Shown here piece after piece: positions 34,730 through 44,663 of a stretch of 64,000 nucleotides of DNA; within the stretch, counting starts at the first letter, position 1; each line of letters begins with the position of its first letter. The notes under the pieces are model-generated. The model was given only the letters and a program-made list of their open reading frames with translations, was not told the DNA's origin and searched no databases. The translations under genes and the position numbers were made by a program. This stretch comes from Nageia nagi (taxonomy: Eukaryota; Pinophyta), in contig JBITNC010000001.1 in assembly GCA_050084985.1 (NCBI GenBank), forward strand, positions 145,948,001-146,012,000. Reading direction: 5' to 3'.

Positions 34730-35819
34730 TTCCTGATGATGAATCTTATAATGGAGATTTCAAAGATAATGATAACCCTAGTAAAATAACCATAAATATA
34801 ATGGAAGATGAATATTATCACGAGGACTTAGAAGATAATGATGGCCTTGAAGAAGAAATAATCCAACCTTTTGAAAGTAAATGTCAATTAGCCCTTTATC
34901 AATTTAAAAAATCTAATAGAAGATAAGTTAAGATTGGTCCAATAATTCATAAAGGTCCTAGGGGCATTCTATAAGTTTACTAAACATGTTACTATACTCC
35001 ATTCATTTCATATCATCTATGAATTTTTGATTGAAAATAGTTCTAGGTCACCTTGTAGGATATTGTTGGCTAAGCCACCCCTCTTGTCATACACCTTAAT
35101 AGGTCATATTAGGACCATATATGGTCTCAATCTTGTTGAAATGGACCACTTGTTGCATATTTTTCCTATAGAAAGCCATGTCAACTTTTGTATGTTTTTT
35201 TCTTTCTACCTTTGAGTCAAACTTTCATCAATCTACATCACCTTAACACTTGTAAAAAAATTTAAAGGTCATGAATCAATAACATTAGAAGAAGCTAATT
35301 GTGGGCATTTTGATGATGAGATGGTTGAATTTAATGATGAGTTAGATAATGAATAAGAAATAGAATTTGAAATCAATCCTATAACATAAGGACTTATCAA
35401 TGCTTACCCTTATTGGTTAGATAGAGAAAAAAAATTAAAGATATAGAAGTAAGGAAAACAATAGGCACATAATCTTATTGAAAAGCTCAAATATGTATAA
35501 GACAGGTAATCACAAGAGAGTTGGATAATCAACTAATTTAAGAATGGAGAGATCAAAATGGGAGATTTACTCCTGAGACACTTGAATATGAGAATGAGAA
35601 AGAAATTGAAAAACTTAATACCCTATAGAAAACAATAACAATGAAACTATGTGAAGTGATAGAGAAAAATTAGAGAAAAGGATGGCACAATTGAAAGAAA
35701 TGGCTAAACAATTAAAGAGGTTAACACTATTAAGTAAAGAAAAAGAAGGTGAATAGTTAAATAAAAGGCATTCCTTTTGTGCGAAAATAAAAGGATAAAC
35801 ATGGAAAGGGGAAAACATA
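34730..35819 (+). other. Decayed leader region, partly acidic
   Basis: In one frame DDESYNGDFKDNDNPSK and MEDEYYHEDLEDNDGLEEEI (34,734-34,865) form an acidic stretch. A 62-codon piece (35,027-35,215) and a Glu-rich piece ending near 35,620 follow. Gypsy elements with large non-coding or extra-frame leaders are known, but I cannot name any of these pieces. Confidence 0.35.
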
Positions 35820-36577
35820 GATTTTCACAAATATGATGGCATTAGTGATCCAAGGATGCATATCACAATTTTTGAAGAAGCAATTTGTAGTCATCAACAT
35901 GATGAAGATATGTTAGCAAGATTATTTGAACTCAATTTAGAAAAAGAATCTTCTAAATGGTTCTACATTCTTGAAAATCAAAGTATCACTAACTATGAGC
36001 AATTAAAATGAGAATTCATAAATCAATATAAACATAATATAAAAAGAAAATCAACCCTTGTCAATTTAGTAAAAATGAGACAAGGTGAGAACCAATCATT
36101 TGAATAATTTATAAAAACATGGAAGAAAATAGCCACATTCATAAATTTAAATGAAAAGAAGCTAAAGCATATGTTATTCAAATCCCTTAGAGATGATATG
36201 ATATTAGAATTCTTCAACTATCTAGAGCAACCCCTCTTTGAGATGATGATGTCCATGATTCAAAAAGTGAAGCACCTAGTAAAAATTGATTATTATAAAC
36301 TTAAAGAGAAAAATAGAAACTATAAACTATGTAAAAAATAGCAATAGTTACAATGGCAAAAGAAACATCTTGTCCATCTAAGAATAAAACCCCTAAAATA
36401 TATGCCAAAATTACAAAAGATCATGATGAGTTATTACAAACATTGCTTCAAAAGAGTTTGATCCAATTACCACCCATTAGTCAAAAGGTCACTAAAACTA
36501 TAGGTGGATTTTGTAGGTATCATAGAATTCATGGACACAAAATATGTGAATGTAAAAAGTTTAAAGATATTGTCTAA
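35820..36577 (+). pseudogene. Ty3/gypsy-type gag
   Basis: Reads FHKYDGISDPRMHITIFEEA, HQHDEDMLARLFELNLEK then SSKWFYILENQSI, EFINQYKHNI, VKMRQGENQSFE-stop-FIKTWKK and LFKSLRD. This is the retrotransposon gag fold (Y-D-G-x-x-D-P ... L-F-P/L-x-S-L ... W-F-x-x-L ... F-x-x-x-F ... Q-x-x-x-E-S/Q-F/V-x-x-F/Y). It is followed by GFCRYHRIHGHKICECKKFK near 36,510-36,566, the C-x-Y/F-H-x-x-x-G-H-x-x-x-x-C segment found between gag and protease in Tat/Athila-type elements. Three or four stops or shifts are present. Confidence 0.75.
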
Positions 36578-37219
36578 GATTTGAAAGATAAAAAAGTGAT
36601 ATCATTCAAAAAATAGGAAGATAAGAAAAAGACTCTTGTACATGTGGATAATGAAAAATTAGGAATTTGCAAGAACTGCATGCCACAACATAAGACAATA
36701 ATATTGTATACATAAGACAATTTGATAAAAAAACCCATTATTATAGGGACACAACAAGGAAAACATCAAAATCAAGCTAGCACCTATTGGGGCACAAGGC
36801 CCTCTAGTTATGTCATTTGGTAAACATGCATGATCATACTAACTCTAATAGAACTAATAATAGGATAAATGAACTGATTAATATCATGACAAAAAAATGA
36901 GGGATCATTTCGATGTCATATTAGGAGTGTTGGTGCTCCATTTTTGTCAAGAATGGAATGCTTGCAATCCTCATTTGTATTCAAATTTTGTCAAATTAAA
37001 AAATTAATGAGCACCCCTTGGAATTGAGTTTTAGCTCCTAGATTGTTATATTTTTTTAGGCCTCTTGGAGTAGAGTTTCAACTCTCATATTATCATAAAA
37101 TACATGTAACAAACAATAATGCAAATAAATAAAAGTCATATTTTATATATCATAAAAAGGTCAATCATTTTACAGAATCTTAGAATGGTTGAGTAATCAT
37201 CATGTACATAAAAGCTATA

Positions 37220-38960
37220 ATCTCATAGTAGGATCTCCTCCCCTTATGCTAGAACTAGTAGCCCTACTAGAGCCACTACCCCCATACAAAGCCTTGTATT
37301 TTTTGGCCCTTGCTTTTTCTTCCCTTGCTTATCTCTTAGCCTTGCATAGCTACTTGTAAAGGTCCTATATATATGCATTAGCTTTTCATATATCTTGGTA
37401 TAGGGTGGTATATTCTCCTCCTTCATATCGTAGTTGTCCCTATAGATCTATAATTTTGACATCCTTTTGCTTTATGAACTTGTGTAGCTAGGCCATGATA
37501 GGTTCAAGATCCTCATCATCTACATATAAATAACATATTAGTATTGTATGCATTTTACAATAAAAATAAAAACATATATATAAATATAAAAAGAATAGAT
37601 ACCATCATCATCATCCTCATCTTCGGACACATCCGTGTCTCTCTATGTCAAGCTCATACTTTTATTGGTCTAGGTCAATCTCCTCATTGTCATCATGAGC
37701 AACATCTAGTGTCATGTCATGTGTGTCATTTGTGTCATATGAGCCTCATCTTGACTATGTGTACCCTATGCCCCATCCTATCGATGCCTTTTCTATGTCA
37801 AATGCATCTCCCTCATCCTTAGGTTGTTCTACCTTATGTATGCTTATATGGTGAGGAGAATGTCCTTGGCACCAATCCATGTAGTGCTCAGTATGCACAA
37901 GACCATCTATATCTAGGTCATCCTTAAAGTTTGAGTCCTCATTAGGGGATGTCCATATGGAATCCCAATTTGGCATTGGCTCATAGTCCTCTAGTAGATC
38001 CTTGCTATGATAGTAGCATACTACTATCTTACAATCATTTCATATCCCTTATTGTATTTTAAACTATCAAAGTACCCTCTTTGGTTTGTATGGCTCAACC
38101 AATGTCCTATGTGCCTGGATGTATGTCAAGTGTCTCACCTAGGGTAGCTTGTGTATATCCTTGATCCACTCTAGGGCATATCTATATGGATGCTAGTGTA
38201 TCTATGACTCCTTGAGTGTGTCGAATCATCTCCTCCATCCCTCTAAGTCAATGTAGAAAATTGAAGATCATGTGTATTTTCCCATCATTACCATGTGGGT
38301 ACATTATCAAGTAAATCCTTTGGTAGAGAGGCTTATCTAGAGATGCCTATATGATCATATGCCCATACCTATAGTATCATGGAGTGAGCCACCTATCTCC
38401 CCCCTCTCGCAACCTTAGTGAATGTATGTAAATCATGGTATAGCTATACCAAAATAGCTAGACACCATGCATATCGCTACTTATGTCAGACCATGTCCAT
38501 CCTGATAGGCACCATCCCCATAAGGAATGTCTTGCTACTTTTATCTAGGTAGATAATAGCATCTAGTAAGCAAGCAATGAGAAACCTCAATCATAGGTCA
38601 ACCTATACTAGAGGATTCTTTGGTACATGTCTCATTAGAGAAACTCCCCTCTTCCTTTGGTTCACCTCATCTAAGCCTATAAGCCACATAGCCCACTCCT
38701 CTGCTCATTCCATGCTACAAAAGGGGACCATGTTCACTAGCTTACCTTTGATAGGTAACCTAGTGATCCTGTAGACAACCTTAAAAGTCACTATAATCTT
38801 CCCTATAGGCAAGTGAAAGGTGTTTGAATTAGTATCCCACCTCTCCATCAAAGCTATGAACATATCCTAATCATGATATATGTAATTGGAAAAGGCCAGA
38901 TAGCTCAAGGAAATAGCTTTGAGTATGCTCCAGCTCTCTTTTGATTAGGGCCATTATTGA
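37220..38960 (-). pseudogene. Antisense plant mobile domain (PMD) gene
   Basis: Minus strand. Domain start: IALMERWDTNSNTFHLPIGK then IIVTFKVVYRITRLPIKGKL (38,870-38,745), matching the PMD pattern 'E-R-W-x-P-x-T-x-T-F-H-L/F-P-x-G-E-x-x-x-T-L-x-D-V-x-x-L-x-G-L-P-I/V-x-G'. Middle: LQVWAYDHIGI (about 38,360) and TLVEPYKPKRVL (about 38,105-38,070), fitting 'L-Q-x-W-x-x-E-H' and 'E-P-Y-x-P-x-R-V-x-R-Q-F'. Late: HYMDWCQGHSPHHIS (about 37,880-37,840), fitting the 'Y-x-x-W-Y' end. After an acidic segment (SEDEDDDD) comes a probable 83-bp intron, then DEDLEPIMA, FIKQKDVKIIDLQGQLR and a basic tail REEKARAKKYKALYGGSGSS. Host PMD proteins (MAIN/MAIL1 type) act in silencing and gene expression, and transposons also carry PMD genes. 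Multiple stops and shifts make this copy dead. Confidence 0.78.
37520..37602 (-). other. Probable 83-bp intron in the PMD gene
   Basis: Minus-strand GT at 37,602-37,601 (GATGATGATG/GTATCT) and AG at 37,521-37,520 (TATATGTAG/ATGATGAGG). The insert is pure AT-rich sequence. Joining the ends keeps the acidic Asp run in frame with DEDLEPIMA. Confidence 0.6.
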
Positions 38961-39942
38961 GTAACTATAAATGTAGTACACTTTCTAGAAGGTTACATAT
39001 AATAGCTATGATCTTGGTATAAAAACCCAAAAAGTAATATTAGTTTCTACTATTAATGCATTTTTTTGAGTTTTACAGAATAGTAAAGAGAGGACCACTC
39101 ATGGTCCAAACCACCATAAAAGAGGATTGCCCATGATTCGAACTAGGGAAAAAGGGACTACTATTGGCCCCCTTCCCATACACAAAACTAATAAAAATTC
39201 ATGAGCAAGGTCATATAGAAGAGAACAACCTAATCACAAAGGTACAAAAATGAAAAAATAGTGCTAAAAGTCAAAAATGAAAGCAAAGGTATTCTAATGG
39301 GTAAAACCCTAGGAACAAGATACTAGACTTATACAAAAACTATATAAAAAGAAAACATAGAAAAAAAATCAAGAATACATCAAGGAAAGATAGGTAAGGA
39401 TGATTTAGCTAATGACCAGTAGGAGAGTTCATCACTAGGGTAGCTTTGTGTCCCTCTCAGTGTTTAATTGATAAAGCCATGATAGGGAGATGTGAAAAAG
39501 AAGAAAAGGTAAATCACAGGTTAATAGCAATGGAATTAGGAACAAGTACCTACCTTATAGGTTCTCAAAACTCCTAAGGCACTCTCCACTCTCAAAATAT
39601 AAGCAAGTGATAATGAAAGGGGGGTGAACCCTCTTTTATAAGATTTCAAGGGCACATATCCCTAGATAGTCTTGATTTGCATACTTATTAATTACAAATA
39701 GGTAAATAGAATAGTAAATTAGAATTAGTAAGAAATATGCCATTGTTAAGGTTTTTTTATTTTCAAAAAATTCTTAAGAAAAGGACCACCCATGGCCTTC
39801 TTCTATTATTTAAGGACCATCAATGGTGTGCTTATGTCAAAATAGACTACCCGCATTTCTTATTTTGTCATATTGAACATCTTGATTTGTTGAACATGAT
39901 AGAGAAATATCTATATGGCTATATCCTAGATCATATTTTGTT

Positions 39943-40460
39943 ATATGCCTCTTGGTGTATAGTTTTAGCTTTCATCATCATATTATGCCTCTTGGCATAG
40001 AGTTTCAACTCTCATCATCATATTATGCCTCTTAGCATAGAGTTTCAGCTCTCATCATCATATTATGCCTCTTGGCATAGAGTTTTAGCTCTTATCATCA
40101 TATTATGTCTCTTGGCATAGAGTTTAAACTCTCATCATCATATTATGCCTCTTGGCATAGAGTTTTAGCTCTCATCATCATATTATGCCTCTTGGTATAG
40201 AGTTTTAGCTCTTATCATTTATTATGCCTCTTGGCTTATAGTTTCAACTCTCATCATCATATTATGCCTCTTGGTGTAGAGTTTTAGCTCTCATCATCAT
40301 ATTATGCCTCTTGGAATAGAATTTCAACTCTTGTAATCATATTATGCCTCTTGGTGTAGAGTTTCAGCTCTCATCATCATTTTATACCTCTTGGCATAGA
40401 GTTTCAGCTCTCATCATCATATCATGCCTCTTGGCATGGAGTTGAGCTCCCATTCTACTA
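39943..40460. repeat. 40-bp minisatellite, 13 units
   Basis: Units begin TATGCCTCTTGGCATAGAGT and continue TT(T/C)(A/C)(A/G)CTCTCATCATCATAT. Thirteen units are counted from 39,943, the last one degenerate. One unit is two bases short. Most differences are at the same few positions. Two related units also occur outside the array at about 37,013-37,100 (CCTCTTGGAGTAGAGTTTCA). Confidence 0.9.
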
Positions 40461-40480
40461 TAGTATGTTATTCACTTTTA

Positions 40481-40615
40481 TTGTCATGTGTGGTCATGTG
40501 TGGTCATGTGTTATCATGTGTGGTCATGTGTTGTCATGTGTGGTCATGTGTTGTCAAATGTGGTCATGTGGTGTCATGTGTGGTCAAATGTTGTCATGTG
40601 TGGTCATGTGTTGTT
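40481..40615. repeat. 10-bp tandem array TGGTCATGTG
   Basis: Thirteen contiguous 10-bp units, alternating TGGTCATGTG and TTGTCATGTG so that the higher-order period is 20 bp. Four units are variants (TTATCATGTG, GTGTCATGTG and two ending CAAATG). It follows the 40-bp array after a 20-bp gap. Confidence 0.92.
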
Positions 40616-40859
40616 AGTATCATGACAAGGGGTAGATTGAAAAAACATCATTGCAAGGAGTTTTCTCAACCCATATCCAAATTTTACAAGTTTTACTATA
40701 TTATAATCTTTATTGTAATTTAGGTTAATTAGTGTTGGTATTATGCTTATCAATTCCTATTAATACTTTATTGCTATGACATCTTGATTGGTACTTTGAA
40801 TGAAAAATCTCAATGCATGTAGTGATATCAATTTTTCATCCAAAGTGGGGCATCTATTA

Positions 40860-41493
40860 TGACATATAATTTATTTATGAATTTAAGTACATATATTTGC
40901 TTACACTAACATACAACTATAATATTTAATTTAATGATATCAATGTTTATCTTGAATATAATCATAATATCAATGCTTATCTTGAATATCATTATGTATT
41001 GTGGACTAACCCTATTTATGTAGGTACACATCAACCTAAGGAGTAGTTCATATTATTATCTATCTAAATAGAGATCTAATAGTAAGTCCACATCAAGGAG
41101 ATACATGATCCCATATCTAGTCTTGGTGGTGGCAATCCTTTAGGTGTCTCTTGACATCGCCATTCAAGGCTATGGTTTGTGTACTTACTTGTGTGAGCTA
41201 TTTTAACAGTGATAATTTATCTATATATCATATTGTTGATTGAAATATTGATATGCAAATTATTGACTTGATTTCAAAGCAAAAAGCACTCTAACAAAGG
41301 CCATTTATGCTCCTTATCCATGCCAAATACACTATCAATGCTCCTACTATATAACATATAGACTGCCTACAGTCCTCTTTTCATTGCATTTTAGATTATA
41401 GCTTTTGGAGTAGGATTTCTCTATCATCCTTATATCAACCATATCATCATTCTTTAGTGTTAGGTGCACTTTTTAAGGTAAGTATACAAATCA
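40860..41493 (+). repeat. 3' LTR (634 bp) of gag/PMD element
   Basis: TGACATATAATTT to GTATACAAATCA, preceded by AAAGTGGGGCATC, a plausible polypurine tract. Aligns along its whole length with the 5' copy at roughly 80-85% identity (hand estimate). Confidence 0.85.
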
Positions 41494-42405
41494 TACTTCT
41501 TGATTGGTATTGTTATCCTAATTTTAGAGTGGTTATCTTCTTCATCTATTTATTTGTATGGTCTAAATTGCTATCCGTAGCTTGAAATAGGTATTTTAGA
41601 TCTTTTAATTATTTATTTTTTTGTATTCTTAAAATATTTATAAATAGTATCCATAAAGGATATAAAATGATATTAATAAACAAATGAAAGAATATAAATA
41701 TGATGTTGTAGTGTAATCTTTGGTCCTCTAAAGGTAATAATTTGCATCTTTGCCATGAGATTTATAGAGTTGGCTCTCAAAGTTGTTTGACACTAAGAAT
41801 TAGGGAATAAAGTCACCAAGAATGACATAAATAATGTCATATGATAAATATATCCTAAAGGTATTTAAAAAGGATTTAGTTGGTCTAATAGAGGTCTTAA
41901 CTATATAGAAAAAAAATCATAAGAAAATTATCATAAAATTTTGAAGTGAATGAACTTAAAAAGGGATTTTATCAAATCATAATATAGTGAGTCAGATAAT
42001 CATTGAGTGTTAAGTAAAAATATGGTATTCTTAGAAGTCAACATTAGGGTCTAATTAAATTTTATTAGAAGTCAAGATCACAATAATATCATCCTATGTT
42101 TAGTGATGAGTAATGAACTAATCAAATAAGTGACCTACATGAGGAACATTTCAATTATAAAAGAATTCTTATCATGTATAACTCATGTTTCATAGAAATA
42201 ATAGGCCCAAGATATGTCACATCATATAATGAATTGGGAATCCTAAGATTCGTATGTACATGGCTTATCCAAGGTAGGAATTGAAGAATAAATGAGATGT
42301 AAGAAATTAGGCATGAAAAATGGGAATTTTCATATACAAGGACTTGGTGTTGTAAACATTATTTAAAAAAATATATACAAAATAAATCAAAGAATTTATG
42401 GATTT
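41494..42405. other. Spacer between two LTR elements
   Basis: AT-rich, with only short frames and no motif recognised. Confidence 0.45.
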
Positions 42406-42805
42406 TATTAGGATCACACATCCTAACATTTTAGTGTTAGTATTAGTATTTTATTAAATTATCGACCTATATTATAAATTGTAATATTAGGACTGTAAGG
42501 ATGGGGCCTGATTTTACATTACTATTAGGGTTAGGGTTAGTTTATTATAAATAGATTAAAATATGTGGAGAAATGGATCTTAAACATTAGTTTTCACTTT
42601 TGGAGTTGTAAGGAGGTAGCCCCCTTGAAGAAACCTATGATTTTATTACTATTCAATAAAATCCTATCCTTATCTGCTATTTTGTGTTCTATTTATCAGT
42701 GTATGCTCTATTATTTCCATAGATAATTATCATTTTTCTATTTCAAATTGATATTCATTTCATTTTTACAATATTTCCCTTCTTTATAATTATAGCATCA
42801 TAACA
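42406..42805 (+). repeat. 5' LTR (400 bp) of chromovirus-like element
   Basis: Starts TATTAGGATC (TGTTTGGATC in the 3' copy) and ends CATAACA. Long identical blocks with 47,979-48,378 include CCTAACATTTTAGTGTTAGT and GATAATTATCATTTT-like text. Includes TTAGGGTTAGGGTTAG at 42,525-42,540. Confidence 0.9.
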
Positions 42806-42807
42806 TC

Positions 42808-42819
42808 TAGTATCAAATC
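42808..42819 (+). promoter_or_regulatory. Primer-binding site of chromovirus-like element
   Basis: TAGTATCAAATC two bases after the LTR, a mutated form of the methionine-tRNA site TGGTATCAGAGC. Confidence 0.7.
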
Positions 42820-43584
42820 TCTTTCTAGGGCCATTCTATTGCATGGAAAAAAATTCTTAGAGGTCAAGTTAAAAACCCTATATCAAGGGTTTTAAAATAT
42901 CTAGAAAAAATTATCATTTTTGGATAAGCACACTTGCCCATAAAGCTATGTGTGAAGTGAGGTGCAAAAAAGTCTACATAATATCCAAGCCTCAGAGAGA
43001 ACCCTACACAAAATTGAACTCCACATATCAAAAAAATATATCAAAGACTATTTAGGCTATAAATAGAAACTAGGTAGGAAGTTGTGTCAAATATTTGTAA
43101 ATTGTAGTGCACTAGCAAGTGCTGCTAGAAAGTTACTTGTCATAGAAGCCATCTCTATAGCCTCTTTCCTTGCAAAAGTTGGATAAGAGGGGTGTTTAGA
43201 CAAGCCTATAGAGTAGATAATCCTTACCCTAGAATCGTTCCTTCACACAAAAAGCCTTGATTTAAGAAGTAGAATGTATGACATGCAATTTTTTAGATCC
43301 ACCAAAAATAGCAATTCAGAGGTAGCAAAAACTTCAAAGCTAAATAACTAAAAATCTATACTATTTCAATAGTTTTTAACAAAAGTAGATAGACCCATAG
43401 ATTTTAAAAGAAATTAAGAGTCCAAAAATCATCATCATGATACCTAGCCCATTGTGATCATCTTTTTGAGTTGATTATTTTGATATATTACACCCATACA
43501 TTTTTTTAGACACTTTCTAAAAATAATAATTTCTAAAAATAGCAATTTCCAAATATATCAGCTTTGGAAATAGCAGTTTCTAGA

Positions 43585-44660
43585 AATGGCACCTGAAATA
43601 AGATCCCAAATTATAGCACAAGCTGATACTACCATGATGACATTTCAAACTATGATCCAACAAATAGTAGATACACTTACCAATACATTCAAGGTAAAAA
43701 TATAATAAATACAGACCCAAATACAAACCCTTGATAGTAATGCTGATAGTGTTCAACTAAGTCTTAGTCATACCAACAATGCATCTAGTTCATAGCAAAT
43801 AGGGTAGTTAGGAAATACATAGGGGTATCATCATAACATTTAGAGCCAACAAGGTGGTTTCATTCTTCCCCACACAACCAAATTGGATTTTCCTTGATTT
43901 GGTGGAGATAATCCCATTAGCTAGATTTATAAGGTTGGATAGTATTTCACATTGAACCAAATTCCAAAGGATTTGAAGGTACACATGGCAACTTTTCATT
44001 TAGATGGTGAGGCTCTCCAATGGCATCAGTGGTACTCCAAAACACATCCTACTCCTTCATGGGATGAATTTACTCAACAATTATTGATCTATTTTGGTCC
44101 TAGTGACTATGAAGATTTCATAGGGACATTGACCAAGTTATGTCAAACTACAATAGTCAAAGAATGCCAAAATCAATTTGAGAAATTGGCAAATCACACA
44201 AAGGGGTTAGATGAAACATTTTTCATAAGTTTTTTTTATCATTGAATTAAATAAAGAAATTAAACCAATGATCAAAATGTTTAATCCCAAAACTATGATG
44301 GATGCTATTGCCTTAGCAAAGCTAGTTAATGATAAAGCTAGTGCTTATCGATGAAATGTAAGATCTCCATTGACAAAAACACATAATATTTCCCATTCCT
44401 CGAATAACAAAAGTGCACCACCATCAAATCGCATAATGCCAACTAAGAAGTTGACATGGGAGGAAATGGAAGAGCATAAAAAGAAGGGCTTGTGCTATAA
44501 TTATGATGAGAAATTTATTCATGGTCATCATTGTATGCAAGAAAAGTTATATTTTCTTGATGTTGATGCTCCTAGTGATGAGGAATATGATAGTGCACTT
44601 AAAGAGGCTATAGAGAAAATTCTAGATGAGGAGGCCCCAATTATCTCTTACATGCATTGG
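43585..44660 (+). pseudogene. Chromovirus gag with damaged zinc knuckle
   Basis: Gag core: KVHMATFHLDGEALQWHQWY then PSWDEFTQQLLIYFGPSDYE, LTKLCQTTIVKECQNQFEKL (43,975-44,190). This is the L-x-G-x-A-L-x-W ... W-x-x-F ... F-G-x-x-x-Y/F-E-D ... L ... Q-x-x-V-x-x-Y/F-x-x-x-F-E-x-L pattern. Zinc knuckle KGLCYNYDEKFIHGHHC (44,490-44,540): the second Cys of C-x-x-C is Tyr. The start at 43,585 is the first ATG with a gag-like N-terminus. Several stops lie between 43,700 and 43,950. Confidence 0.78.
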
Positions 44661-44663
44661 TAG

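Larger units (their letters stand above)
33973..41493 (+). mobile_element. LTR element with gag and antisense PMD gene, no pol
   Basis: Two 634-bp direct repeats flank about 6.25 kb. Inside, in order: a short tandem duplication, decayed acidic sequence, a Ty3/gypsy-type gag (35,820-36,577), then, antisense, a plant mobile domain gene with a probable intron (38,960-37,220), a 40-bp minisatellite and a 10-bp array. I saw no reverse transcriptase, RNase H or integrase, so the element would depend on another element's enzymes. Antisense extra frames between gag-pol and the 3' LTR are known in the Tat lineage (for example Grande, Retand); placement in that group is inference from gag type and this layout. 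Clear target duplications were not found (TATTA against TACTT). Confidence 0.8.

Noticed and set aside
37544-37822. 92-codon plus-strand frame rich in Cys and His
   Set aside because: It lies opposite the antisense PMD gene and its Asp-rich linker; GATGAT and similar acidic codons read as Ser/His/Cys on the other strand.
39943-40615. CRISPR-like array
   Set aside because: Units are directly adjacent without unique spacers and the sequence is plant nuclear DNA; it is a minisatellite.
40424-40723. 99-codon plus-strand frame rich in Cys, Val and His
   Set aside because: It is the translation of the 10-bp TGGTCATGTG array; the C-V-V-x-C-x-H pattern follows from the repeat and is not a zinc protein.
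43808-43999. 63-codon minus-strand frame
   Set aside because: Antisense to the chromovirus gag; no similarity of its own.
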